Positions 22,093-33,511 of a DNA stretch of 64,000 bases are shown here, piece after piece (position 1 is the stretch's first letter; the number at the start of each line of letters is the position of its first letter). A program made the position numbers and the translations under genes. Source of the DNA: Arachis hypogaea (Eukaryota; Streptophyta; Magnoliopsida; Fabales; Fabaceae); the NCBI RefSeq assembly GCF_003086295.3, contig NC_092042.1, positions 38,735,419 through 38,799,418 on the forward strand, read 5' to 3'. Below the pieces are notes generated by a model. The model was given only the letters and a program-made list of their open reading frames with translations. It did no database searches and was not told where the DNA came from.

Positions 22093-25000
22093 AAAATCAC
22101 CCCAACTTTGGATGGGGAAATCAACAAGACCAAGGGCAAGATCAGAGATGCCACAACTTCAACTCCAACAACAATGCTACTCATCAAAACACCTCATAGA
22201 GATATTACCAACATCCATCTAACCAACCTTCTCAACCACCTAATCTCAGCCCACCATCATTGGCAGATGATAGGCTCTCAAAAATTGAGGCTCTACTTGA
22301 AAGCCTGTGCAAGGACATTCAAGATAGCAAAGCTTTCCGGGAAGAAGTGCAATCCAACATGTAGAATCAAGATGCTGCCATCAAGAAACTGGAAACACAG
22401 GTTGGATTCTAATTTAAGCAAGTTTCTGGACACAATAATTGCAGTAATATTAACTCAATGCCAAAGGAGGAATGTCAAGCCATCACCCTCAGAAGTGGAA
22501 AGGAACTGAAGGAGACCCACAAGCAACCACCAGAGGAAAAACCGGGTGAAGAAAACAAGGGACATGAGGAGGCTCAACCCTCAACCCCTAAGCCACACCA
22601 AGAAGGAGAAGCGCCCAGATCATGTCTCCCAAAAGCTCCATACCCCCAACGATTAAAATTAAAGAAGAAGGGGGAGGATAACCAAATTCTCAAGATTCCT
22701 GGAAATCTTCAAGAAATTACAAATAAACATACCCTTTGCTGAGGCAATAGAGCAAATGCCACTCTATGCCAAGTTCTTGAAGGAGTTGATGACCAAAAAG
22801 AGAAGCTGGAAGAACAATGAGACTGTAGTACTCACAGAGGAATACAGTGCCATCATCCAACACAAATTGCCCCAGAAATTAAAGGACCCTGGAAGCTTCC
22901 AAATCCCTTGTATCATTGGGGAAACCACTGTAGAAAAGGCTTTATGTGATCTAGGAGCCAGCATAAATCTAATGTCTCTAGCAACGATGAAAGAAATGAA
23001 GATTGAGGAAGCTAAACCAACAAGAATGGCGTTACAACTGGCAGACAGATCATTCAAGTTTTCCTATGGGATAGTAGAAGATTTGTTAGTGAAGGTGGGG
23101 GATTTCATCTTTCCAGCAGATTTTGTGGTATTAGACATGGAGGAAGCAGCTAATACTTCCATCATTCTGGGAAGGCCATTCTTGGCCACTACCGAAGCCC
23201 TTATTGATGTCCAAAAGGGTGAACTTGTCCTTAGATTACATGATGAGAAATTGACATTCAATGTGTTTAAGGCCATGAGCTACCCACACAACTCATTGGG
23301 AGAATGCATGAGGTTGCATTCCGTAGAAGCTTTGATACAAGAAACGCTCAAAGAAGAATTTGAAGCATCAATAGAAAAGGAATTAGCAGCAAGCGAAGAA
23401 GCTGCAGCTGCTGAAACACATGTTCAAGGGATACTAGAAGAAAAGGAGGGAAGAAAAGAAGTACCCAAACTGGAGCTTAAAACACTGCCAACCACTCTCA
23501 AGTATGCTTACTTGGGAGAGAACAAAAGTTATCCAGTGATCATAAATTCAGCCCTCAGCCAAGAACAGGAAGAAGAGTTGCTTCAAGTCTTACAAAAACA
23601 TAAGGATGCCATAGGATGGACACTTGTTGACCTAAAAGGAATCAGTTCAGCCATATGCATGCGTAAGATACTCCTGGAAGAAGGTGCCAAACCTTCCATT
23701 CAGCCTCAAAGAAGGTTAAATCCAACAATGAAAGAAGTGGTACAGAAAGAAGTTATGAAGTTGTGGCAGGGAGGAGTAATCTATCCAATTTCAGATAGCT
23801 AGTGGGTCAGTCCAGTTCAAGTAGTTCCCAAAAAAGGAGGAATCACTGTGGTACCCAACGAAAGGAATGAGCTAATCCCTACAAGAACCATCACAGGCTG
23901 GAGAATGTGTATTGACTACAGGAAGCTCAATGAAGCCATAAGAAAGGATATTTCCCACTTCCCTTCATGGATCAAATGCTGGAAAGACTTGCGGGATATG
24001 CATATTATTGTTTTCTAGATGGTTATTCAGGATATAACCAAATAGTGGTTGATCCAAGAGACCAAGAGAAAACATCCTTCACCTGCCCATATGGAGTGTT
24101 TGCTTACAGGCGTATGCTATTTGGGCTATGTAATGCGCCTGCAACTTTTCAATGCTGCATGCTCTCCATCTTTTCAGACATGATAGAGAAGTTCATTGAA
24201 GTTTTCATGGATGACTTCTCCGTATTTGGAGATTCCTTCCCTAGTTGCCTAAACCATCTTGCCTTGGTATTGAAAAGATGTCAAGAAACCAATTTAGTCT
24301 TGAACTGGGAAAAATGTCATTTCATGGTGACAGAGGGAATAGTTCTTGGCCATAAGGTTTCTAATCAAGGCGTTGAGGTAAACAGAGCAAAGGTGGAGCT
24401 AATTGAAAAGTTACCTCCACCAAGTCATGTCAAGGCAATTAGGAGCTTTTTAGGACATGCTGGCTTCTACGGAAGATTTATTAAAGATTTTTCAAAGATA
24501 GCCAAGCCCTTAAGCAATCTCCTAATGTCTGATGCACCATTTATTTTTGATGAGAAATGCATGCTAGCATTTGAAAACTTGAAAAAGAGGCTATCCTCAG
24601 CTCCCATTATCACCCCACCTGATTGGAATTTACCATTCGAACTGACGTGTGATGCATCTGATTTCGCAGTTGGGGCAGTGTTGGGGCAGAGAAAAGAAAA
24701 TTTGGTGCATGTCATATACTATGCCAGCAAGGTCCTTAATGATACTCAAAGGAATTATACTACTACTGAAAAGGAATTGTTGGCAATAGTATTTGCATTT
24801 GACAAATTTAGATCATATCTTATTGGCTCTAAAGTTATTGTTTTCACTGACCACACAGCACTCAAATATCTATTTGCTAAACAAGAGTCAAAACCAAGAC
24901 TAATCAGATAGATTTTATTGTTGCAGGAGTTCAACATTGAGATTAGAGACAAAAAGGGTGTGGAAAATAAAGTGGCAGATCATTTATCCAGAATCCCTTG

Positions 25001-26357
25001 TGAGAAGAGTGATGCCCATGATACAAGTGTAAATGAATTTTTTCCAGATGAGCAGCTAATGATGATTCATAAAGCACCTTGGTTTGCGGATATTGCCAAT
25101 TTTAAAGCAGCCGGTGACTTACCTCCTGGAATCAACAAATATCAAAGGAGGAAACTCATCAATGATGCCAAGTATTTCATATGGGATAAACCCTATCTCT
25201 TTAAGAAATGCTCAGATGGAATCCTTAGGAGGTGCATCTCAGAAGAAGAGGGACGAAAAGTCCTGTGGGGTTGCCATAGTGCTAGTTGTGGATGTCACTT
25301 TGGAGGAGAAAGAACTGCCGCAAAGGTACTGCAATGTGGGTTCTTTTGGCCCACTATTTTCAAGGATGCCAAGGAATTGGTGAAAAGCTGCAACGAATGC
25401 CAAAGGGCTGGGAACCTGCCCAAAAGAAATGAAATGCCACAGCAATATATTCTAGAACTTGAACTGTTTTATGTGTAGGGAATTGATTTCATGGGACCAT
25501 TCCTACCCTCGTATTCAAACAGGTTTATCTTGGTGGCAGTGGACTATGTATCTAAGTGGGTGGAGGCAGTGGCAACCCTAGCTAATGACAACAAGGTAGT
25601 TATAAACTTCCTTCGAAAGAATATCTTCACCAGGTTTGGAGTCCCACGAGCTCTCATTAGCGACGGAGGAAACCATTTCTGCAATAGACCATTGGAAGCC
25701 CTACTCTTGTGATATGAGGTGAAGCATAAGGTTGCCACACCTTATCATCCACAGACAAGTGGGCAAATAGAGATATCCAACCGAGAGTTGAAAAGGATTC
25801 TAGAGAAGACTGTGGGGATATCAAGAAAAGATTGGGCAAAGAAACTAGATGATGCTCTTTGGGCATAGAGGACAGCCTTTAAAACACCAATTGGAATGTC
25901 CCCATATCAACTGGTGTATGGTAAGGCTTGTCACTTGCCATTAGAGTTGGAGCACAAGGCCTCCTAGGCCCTTAAAACACTGAACTTAGATAGCACTGCT
26001 GCTGGTGAAAAAAGGGTCCTACAGCTTCAAGAATTGGAAGAATTTAGGTCTCAAGCCTATGAAAATACCAAGATTTACAAAGAAAAAATAAAAAGGAGAC
26101 ATGATCTCAACTTGGTACCCAGAAGTTTCGAAGAAGGGTAACATGTGCTTCTCTACAACTCTAGACTGAAACTCTTTCCTGGGAAGCTCAAATCAAGATG
26201 GTCGGGACCCTTTCTAGTCACAAAAGTCTCACCTTATAGACACATAGAAATAATGGAAGAAAACTCAAGGAGAAGGTTCACGGTGAATGGGCAAAGACTC
26301 AAACACTACTTGGGCAGTATGGGGGAGACCCCCAAACAGAAGTACAACCTCAACTGA
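22093..26357 (+). pseudogene. P2 gag(C-term)-protease-RT-RNase H-integrase pseudogene
   Basis: The frame opens with a Gag C-terminal stretch (NHPNFGWGNQQ) with stops near 22195 and 22360, then ECQAITLRSGKEL. A frameshift near 22740 precedes the protease ([10 protein letters not shown] near 22950, [10 protein letters not shown] near 23165). The RT has a stop at 23800-23802 and a frameshift near 23950, then [11 protein letters not shown] and [10 protein letters not shown]. The RNase H has [15 protein letters not shown] and [16 protein letters not shown]. The integrase has a zinc-finger-like HHCC region and a DDE core whose Glu is present (GQIEISNRE). Stops at about 24909, 25476, 25710, 25866, 25966 and 26140 mostly replace Trp, Tyr or Gln. 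Dead, but fully recognisable. Confidence 0.87.
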
Positions 26358-27986
26358 GGAAGGAATCATCGAGCTAGTGACGCTAAAAAAGTACTTTGTT
26401 GGGAGGCAACCCAACCTGAGGTAATTTTCTTTTCATAGGTCTTTTGATAAAAATGTCAAAGTGGGTTCTCTATAGTGTGAAGAGCTAAGTTTGGTGTTAC
26501 ACACCAAAAACAATACAAGGGTGAATATAGGGCTCTAAGTTTGGTGTCCCACCAAAACCCCAGCCTAAGAGTGCATTGCAGCCCTTAATGATGAAGCATT
26601 GCTCTAGCAATTAGAGAACTCACTTGACAGAGGCTTAGCCTCTAATACATAGATTGTCTTTTTAACTCATAGTGTTTCAGAATAAAAAGCACACAAAGTT
26701 ATTGCATACATCCAATTTGTCAAGGTAAGCAAGGAACTAGGTTTGGTGTTCACACACCAAGCCAAGCTCAGAAGCTCACACATACACATGCATGCTAACT
26801 CTTTTCCAAGTGCTTAGAGAACAAGCAACTTTCAATAGTGTTACAGGATTCCAATCAACCCCAGGGGATGAGCATACCTCATTATCCAAGGAAATAGACA
26901 AGGACGTGATTGCTAGGACGATAACACCAAGGAAGATATCATGAGGTTGTATCAAACCATCTCGAAATACGGAACTCTAAGTGAAAATTGATTGAATGAA
27001 ACCTGAATATTGTACTTGTTCTTCCTTATTCACATCCTAGTGTGCTAACCTAATGCCTTGAATGCTCACTTTCACCTTTCTTACTTGTATGCTTGTCTCT
27101 TTAAGTTAATCAAAAAGAAAATGTTATGGAAAGAACGAGAGTGGAGTCATTTTGTGAAGTGCATTCTGAATGTTTGTGGTAGGATGATTAGTAAGCTAAG
27201 TTGGTTCACCAAGAAAGGAAAGAAAGCAACTATCCATCCTAAGTCCTATGTTTGAGACACATTCTTTGAGGCTAGCTAACCAATAAGATCCCAATAAGAA
27301 AAGAAAAAGAGTAATACAAGTGAAAATAAGAAAGGAAACACAATAAGAAATAATGCTAGGCACCAAGGGTTTTAAAATTGAGGCATGTGTCTGTGGTGTT
27401 TATGTACAAGGGATATACTTGGATGAATAAGCTCTTAGAGGTGCCTTATCACTTGGTAACTTGGATTAACTAATCCGGGATTATCAGCTGAAAGTTCACT
27501 ATCAAGAGTAACCCTTGTTACAGAGCACTTAGTAACCCAAAGAGGTGCTGGACACCAAGGTCTCAAGAAAGAAGAATAACAAACCATGTGCCTGTGGTGT
27601 GTATGTATGAGGGAAAGAGACTTGAGGGAGTAAGTTCTTAGGGGTGTCTTAACACTTAGCACCCTAAAACCAACTAGTTTCGGAGTGTTGGCTGAAAGCT
27701 TATCATAAAGAGTCGCCCTCTTACAAAGCACCAAGCAAAAAGAAAACTAAACTTTGAAAAAAAGAAGAGAACGATCAATAAGAAAGAAGCCTCAAGGGAT
27801 GCAATCAAGAGAGTGACTAGGGATTTGATAAAGGCTTTAAACCTAAAAGGAAAGAACCTAAGTTGCTATGCATGAAACTCCATGAACCAGGAATGCTACT
27901 TCCATTTTATCTTCTTGTTCTTTCATTTCATTTTTCTTATACTTCAGTACTTGCTTAGGGACAAGCAAGCTTTAAGTTTGGTGTTG
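26358..27986 (+). other. 3' noncoding region of P2
   Basis: Just after pol is the conserved spacer TTGGGAGGCAACCCAACC (26399-26416). Three TTTGGTGT...ACACCAAA inverted repeats follow at about 26488, 26541 and 26742. At about 27359-27735 there is an imperfect direct duplication of roughly 190 bp, each half carrying a CATGTGYCTGTGGTGT block. The region ends with the hairpin at 27950. Small open frames such as 27058-27255 have no recognisable domain. Confidence 0.6.
27950..27969 (+). other. Hairpin + TTAAGTTTGGTGT motif before P2 3' LTR
   Basis: Arms CTTGCTT and AAGCAAG (7 bp) enclose loop AGGGAC. CTTTAAGTTTGGTGTTG then leads into TGATGCC, the LTR start. The layout matches the TGATGAG family although the LTR belongs to another family. 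Confidence 0.65.
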
Positions 27987-28248
27987 TGATGCCAGAGCAT
28001 CTAGGCCAGTTTCACTGACCTTTTCTTTACTGTTTTAGGGTAGTTTCATGCATTTTCCTAGTGAATAAGGCAAGTTTTGGGTGAAAATACACTTACACCT
28101 TCATTTAAGCAACTATTGTGAATTTTGCATGATTTCATGAGATTTTTGCCATAATTGCATGAGAATTTGATGATGCATAATCTCATGACTTTGGCTAGAG
28201 CTTTGATGCACTTTAATTGCTTGATTACAGGACAAATGAAGCATGGAA

Positions 28249-29130
28249 AAACCACGTTAGCATTCACGTTAACTTAGTTAATGTGACTACTAACGTGGGC
28301 TGGCAAAGAGCTTGCAACATTAATGAGAAAAGTGATCACTAATAACGCCTGTGAAGCCATTCATAGCTTACGTTAATAGCCACGTTAACTAAGTTAACGT
28401 GGTACTTAACGTAGAAGAAAAAGAGGTATCCACGTTAACAAGAAACATGAACTCCAATAACGTTTTTCCTCAACGTTAGTGGTAAAAGTGAACACCACTA
28501 ACGTTGGGAAACTAGGCAATGCCCCACGTTAGTTAACGTGACTCTAACGTGAAAGAGGATCAACAACGCCAACGTTAGTGACACTCACTTTTGTCACTAA
28601 CGTTAGATCATTAGCATTGCCTACGTTAACTCTCACGTTAAGATTGTTAACGTGAAAGTTAACGTGGAGTTGAATTCAAAGAACCAACGTTAGTGACACT
28701 CACTTTTGTCACTAACGTTGGGAGATGGCTTCATTACTACATTAAGAGCCACGTTAACTTAGTTAACGTGGGTTCTAACATAGGGACTTAAGGCAATTGG
28801 AGCGTTAGTGACAAAGGTGAGTGTCACTAACGCTCTCGAAGGTGATAGAGACCCATGTTAAGAGCTACGTTAGCCAAGCTAACGTGAGATCTAACGTAGG
28901 GGCAAGAGGCAAGCAACGTTAATGGGAAAAGTGATTCCCATTAACATTTGGGAAAAGGGGCACAAGCCAACATTAATGGGAAAAGTGAGTCCCATTAACG
29001 TTGGCCAAGGATTGAGTAAGAAACGTTAGTAGTCACGTTAAGATTTCTAACGTTGGAATTAACGTGGGTATATAAGGGTGGAACGTTAGTGGAAAAAGTG
29101 AATAACACTAACGTTCTCGCACTCAAAATA
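28249..29130 (+). repeat. Palindrome set of the second LTR family (CACGTTAAC / AACGTTAGTG)
   Basis: About 0.9 kb contains many inverted repeats of two types. One has arms CCACGTTAAC and GTTAACGTGG around a short centre (for example near 28390 and 28750). The other has 13-bp arms AACGTTAGTGACA and TGTCACTAACGTT around an 8-nt loop (near 28573 and 28686). Unlike simple tandem repeats, the spacers vary and the arms stay paired. Confidence 0.82.
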
Positions 29131-29277
29131 TTACCCAACGTTAATCTCACTAAATGCCCAAGCTTAATTCATATTTCTCTGCAAGCTGGGCCCACTAAAG
29201 ATGAGAATTGCTTCAACTCAAGGTCCAGAGCCCACATCCAAGACTTGAAGAACTCACTAGAAGATCATGAGGAGTAG

Positions 29278-29287
29278 TATAAATAGG
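29278..29287 (+). promoter_or_regulatory. TATA box of the second-family LTR
   Basis: TATAAATAGG lies about 1.29 kb into the LTR, just downstream of the palindrome set. This leaves about 0.93 kb to the LTR end, similar to the R-U5 length of the TGATGAG family. Confidence 0.6.
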
Positions 29288-30211
29288 AGTAGTTTTTGAA
29301 CTAGAGAGAAGCTTAGCACTTTTGGGAACTACTCTCTGCATATTTACTTTTCTGTACTTCTAGCATGGATTCTTCTTTTCTGCCATTTTTGATTCTTAGA
29401 GCTATGAACAACTAAACCCCTTTCATTGGGTTAGGGAGCTTTGTTGTAATTTGATGGATCAATTATAGTTTTCATTCTTCTTCTTCTTTCTTTTCTCTTG
29501 ATCTTACTAGAAAGCTTTCGATCTTAATTCAATTGGTTAGTTGTCTTGGAAAAGAAACTCTCCATAATTGGATATCCTTTGAACCTTGGAAAAGGGATGA
29601 GGAAATCATGCTAGAAATGCTTTCTCATGTTGGACCAAATTAGGGTTTGGATGGATATTGTGACATTTAATCCTCCCAACACTTTGATTTGGAAATACAT
29701 GTGGTATAATTAGTGACCACACTTTCATCTCTTCCCATGAGCAATTAAATCAAGGAATTAGGCAATTGTTCAAGCTTAGAGAGATTGGATTGCCAAGGAA
29801 TTGGGATCCAATCACTTAAGATTGCCAAGGAGATTAATGAATGCATTGATTGAGGAAGAGATGAGAATGAACTTGATCTGGAGAATGCAATATCTCCTAA
29901 ACCCAATGATCTCCCTATCTCTGATCTTACCCATTCTATTTACTTTCTGCCATTTAATTTCCTACTCATTATCCCAACTCCCCATTTAAGATTCTGCACT
30001 TTAATTTATGTTATTTACTTTCTAGTCATTTAAATTCCTACATCTCAATCTCAATTCTGTTTAGCTCAACTAGCATATTCTTCTAACTAAAGTTGCTTGA
30101 CCAATCAATCCCTATGGGATTCAACCTCACTCTAATATGAGTTTTACTTGACGACAATTCGGTATACTTGCCGAAGGGAAATTTGTTGAAGAGACAAGTT
30201 TTCGTGCATCA

Positions 30212-31466
30212 CTCCCCACACTTAAACCTTAGCATGTCCTCATGCTAAAATAAGAAGGAAGTAAGGGGTATAGCATTTATTGAATGCAACTAAACTATAT
30301 GAACCTATCTAATTGAAACTACCTAAAGTGAAGGAAAATGCTTGGTCAAACAAATCAATTCCCAAGAAAACATGTGTAAGAACAAGAGCTAGAGTAATAG
30401 GAGCCAAGTTCAAACCACAATTACATTGGATTATCAAAAGAATTGCAAACTTGCATGAATATAAATGATAGTGGTGAAAATATGTAATTGAGCTTTTGAA
30501 CCCTCACCGGATGTGTATTCGCTCTATTTACTCAAGTGTTTAAGGGTTAATTCACTCAATTCTCTACTACTCATGTTCTTCCAAAATTTGATCTTCTTCT
30601 AACAATCGATACTTAAGCCATGCATGCATACACTCATCATGAGGTCTTTCATAGGTTGTAATGGGGTTATGGTCAAGGTAGGATCATATATGGATAAGTG
30701 GACTAGAATTTGGACCTTTGATGAGCTTAAACTTTCCGACCTAACCTATATAATGATCTATATAATTGAATTCTAATCTAACTACCCATCTTTCACTTTC
30801 TCACATACTCATGCATTTTCTTTTCATTTCACAACACTTATGCATTGATTCTCTTATTGGGCTTTGCTTTGGGGCATTTTGTCCCCTTTTATTGCTTTTC
30901 TCGTCCTTTCTTTTTCTACATATATAATTTTTATTCTTTTTTTTATTTTGTTTTTCTTTCTTTTTTTTCTTTTTCTTTTGTTTTTCTCATCATTTCATTT
31001 TTTTTCAAGAATATCAATGCATAAGGTCTTACACTTAATCAATACATGAGCATACACCTAATTCCCAAATATAAGAATACAAAACATCCCTTTTTATCCC
31101 AACCAATGTTCTCAATCCTCACTAAACTTGAAAATAAGCACTCTTACTAGCTTAAGCTAATCAAAGATCCAAACAAGGGACTTTTATTATTTTCCGATTT
31201 AGGGCTTGTAATGTGCTAAAATGAAGAATAATTGGGTTAAGCATAGGCTCAAACTTGGTTGCAATGGAGGGTAAAAGGTAGGCTATTTGGTTAAGTGAGC
31301 TAATGAAATAATGGCCTCAATCATATAAATACATGAATACAACGAATAAATGGACATATAGAATTAAGCAAATCTAGGATCATAATCATAGAAAGAGAAC
31401 AATTTCACACAAGAAGGAAAAGTAAATGGTTATAAAGTGTAACCACATCAATAGGCTCAAAGCTCA
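30212..31466 (-). other. Element Q: 3' noncoding end of a minus-strand LTR element
   Basis: On the minus strand this ends with a hairpin and GGTTTAAGTGTGGGGAG, the layout seen just before 3' LTRs, right at the junction with P2's LTR. It has no long open frame. It contains a T-rich tract (about 30925-31010). It is interrupted at 31466 by P3 (TSD GCTCA) and resumes at 42984-43022. The element's coding part is not in the window. Confidence 0.5.
30229..30248 (-). other. Hairpin of element Q
   Basis: On the minus strand, arms TTAGCATG and CATGCTAA (8 bp, perfect) enclose loop AGGA. GGTTTAAGTGTGGGGAG and the LTR boundary follow. The stem sequence is unlike the TTGCTTG type but the loop and the downstream motif are kept. 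Confidence 0.65.
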
Positions 31467-32987
31467 TGATGAGCGGATAATTTATACGCTTTTTGGCATT
31501 GTTTTTAGTATGTTTTTAGTATAATCTAGTTAGTTTTTAGTATATTTTTAGTAGTTTTTAGTTAAAATTCACTTTTCTGGACTTTACTATGAGTTTGTGT
31601 GTTTTTCTGTGATTTCAGGTATTTTCTGACTGAAATTGAGGGTCCTGAGCAAAAATCTGATTCAGAGACTGAAAAGGACTGCAGATGCTGTTGGATTCTG
31701 ACCTCCCTGCCCTCGAAGTGGATTTTCTGGATCTACAGAAGCCCAATTGGCGCGCTCTCAACGGCGTTGGAAAGTAGACATCCTGGGCTTTCCAGCAATA
31801 TATGATAGTCCATACTTTGCCCAAGATTTGATGGCCCAAACCGGCGTGGCAAATCAGCCTCAGAAATTCCAGCGTTTAACGCTGGAACTGGCATAAAACT
31901 TGGAGTTAAACGCCCAAACTGGCATAAAAGCTGGCGTTTAACTCCAGAAAAGGTCTCTACACGAAAATGCTTCATTGCTCAGCCCAAGCACACACCAAGT
32001 GGACCCAGAAGTGGATTTTTACGTCATTTACTCATTTCTGTATACCCTAGGTTACTAGTTTACTATTAATAGGATCTTTTGACATTGTATCTGTACCTCA
32101 TGACACTTTACACGTTTCTTTGTGTACTTTCCACGGCATGAGTCTCTAAACCCCATGGTTGGGGGTGAGGAGCTCTGCTGTGTCTTGATGGATTAATGCA
32201 ATTACTACTGTTTCTCATTCAATCATGCTTGCTTCCATTCTAAGATAATACTTGTTCTTAACCCGGATGAATGTGATGACCCGTGACAATCATCATCATT
32301 CTCAACTATGAACGCGTGCCTGACAACCAACTCCGTTCTACCTTAGATTAAGTAGTTATCTCTTGGATTCTTTAATCGGAATCTTCGTGGTATAAGCTAG
32401 AACTGATGGCGGCATTCAAGAGAATCCGGAAGGTCTAAACCTTGTCTGTGGTATTCTGAGTAGGATTCAATGATTGAATGACTGTGACGAGCTTCAAACT
32501 CCTGAAGGCGGGGCATTAGTGACAGACGCAAAAGAATCACTGGATTCTATTCCGGCCTGATCGAGAACCGACAGATGATTAGTCATGCTGTGACAGAGCA
32601 TAGGAACATTTTCACTGAGAGGATGGGAGGTAGCCATTGACAACGGTGAAACCCTACATACAGCTTGCCATGGAAGGAGCCTTGCGTGCTTGAAGAAGAA
32701 GACAGTAGAAAAGCAGAGATTCAGAAGATGGAGCATCTCCAAAACCTCAACCTATTCTCCATTACTGCAAAACAAGTAATCAGTTCATGTTCTTTTGCTT
32801 TTCATAATCAATCCTGATAATTTCTGATATCCTGACTAAGATTTACAAGATAACCATAGCTTGCTTCAAGCCGACAATCTCCGTGGGATCGACCCTTGCT
32901 CACGCAAGGTACTACTTGGACGACTCAGTGCACTTGCTGGTTAGTTGTGCGGAGTTGCAAAAAGTGTGATTGCAATTTCGTGCACCA
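31467..32987 (+). repeat. 5' LTR of P3
   Basis: It starts TGATGAGCGGATAATT and ends GTGCACCA. The palindrome block lies at 31861-31955, including CCAGCGTTTAACGCTGG. The TATA position reads TATTAATAGG (32064-32073) rather than TATAAATAGG, as also in the 3' LTR, so the change predates insertion. Confidence 0.92.
32064..32073 (+). promoter_or_regulatory. Altered TATA-box position of P3 5' LTR
   Basis: TATTAATAGG occupies the place of TATAAATAGG in older copies. The identical change is in the 3' LTR at 42060-42069. It may weaken the promoter or be tolerated; the element inserted with it. Confidence 0.5.
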
Positions 32988-32993
32988 AGTTTT

Positions 32994-33011
32994 TGGCGCC
33001 GTTGCCGGGGA
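32994..33011 (+). promoter_or_regulatory. Primer-binding site of P3 (tRNA-Asp)
   Basis: TGGCGCCGTTGCCGGGGA is an exact complement of the tRNA-Asp 3' end, 6 bp after the 5' LTR. Confidence 0.92.
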
Positions 33012-33511
33012 TTGTTGAGTTTGGACAACTGACGGCTTATCTTGTTGCTTAGATTAGGACTGTTCTGTTTTTGTTGGTTTAGAGTCTTTTAGTTGAGTCT
33101 AGTTTCATATTTTAAGTTTGGTGTCAATTGCATGCTTTTGCTTTTCTTTTAGTTTTTCGATTTTGCATGTCCTTAGTCTCTTTTTGATCTTTAAAAATTC
33201 TAAGTTTGGTGTCCCCTTTGTGTTTTTCCCTTACAAATTGGTGTCATTTTGTTGTTTTTCTCTTTCCTCATTTCAAAAATCAAATCTTTTTCATAAAAAT
33301 TTTTCAATCATATCTTTTTAATTGCTCTTTTCAAAATCTTTTTAATTAACTAATTGATTCAGTTCTCAATTTGCTTTGATCTTATTTTCTTTTTAATTTT
33401 CAAATTTTTATCTTAATTTCCTTTTATTTTATTTTATTTTTTTCGTTTAATTCAAAAAAAAAACAAAATATTTTATCTATTTGCAATCCATATCATTTCC
33501 CTTTATCCATT
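33012..33511 (+). other. Leader of P3
   Basis: This 0.5 kb untranslated leader is T-rich. The motif TTAAGTTTGGTGTC occurs near 33112 and CTAAGTTTGGTGTC near 33202. It lacks the long T-rich extension of P1. I see no ribosome-entry or splice signal that I can defend. Confidence 0.6.

Larger units (their letters stand above)
21790..30211 (+). mobile_element. P2: decayed gag-pol gypsy element with mismatched LTRs
   Basis: From its 5' end P2 has the primer site and leader of the TGATGAG family (21790-22087). At about 22088 it jumps to the C-terminal end of a gag, then protease, RT, RNase H and integrase to 26357. A 1.6 kb 3' region and a 2.2 kb LTR of a different family (27987-30211) follow. The Gag N-terminal half is missing. 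It is either a recombinant between two families or a family-2 element whose 5' end was replaced. After the 3' LTR comes CTCCC; no matching 5-mer was found at a 5' boundary. Confidence 0.7.
27987..30211 (+). repeat. LTR of a second family (TGATGCC...GTGCATCA), 3' LTR of P2
   Basis: This 2.2 kb LTR begins TGATGCCAGAGCATC and ends TTTTCGTGCATCA. Orientation is set by the TATA box TATAAATAGG at 29278 and by distant likeness of its later part to the TGATGAG LTR (GGAGCTTTGTTG with TTGATGGATCAATTA; TTACTTGACGACAATTCG near the end). Its first half holds a dense set of AACGTTA/TAACGTT palindromes. It is followed by CTCCC and element Q. Confidence 0.75.

Noticed and set aside
27987..30211. Second-family LTR read as minus strand (TGATGCACGAAAAC start)
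   Set aside because: TATA box position and likeness of the U5 part to the TGATGAG LTR favour plus strand, although Q's motif at the right edge made the reverse reading tempting.
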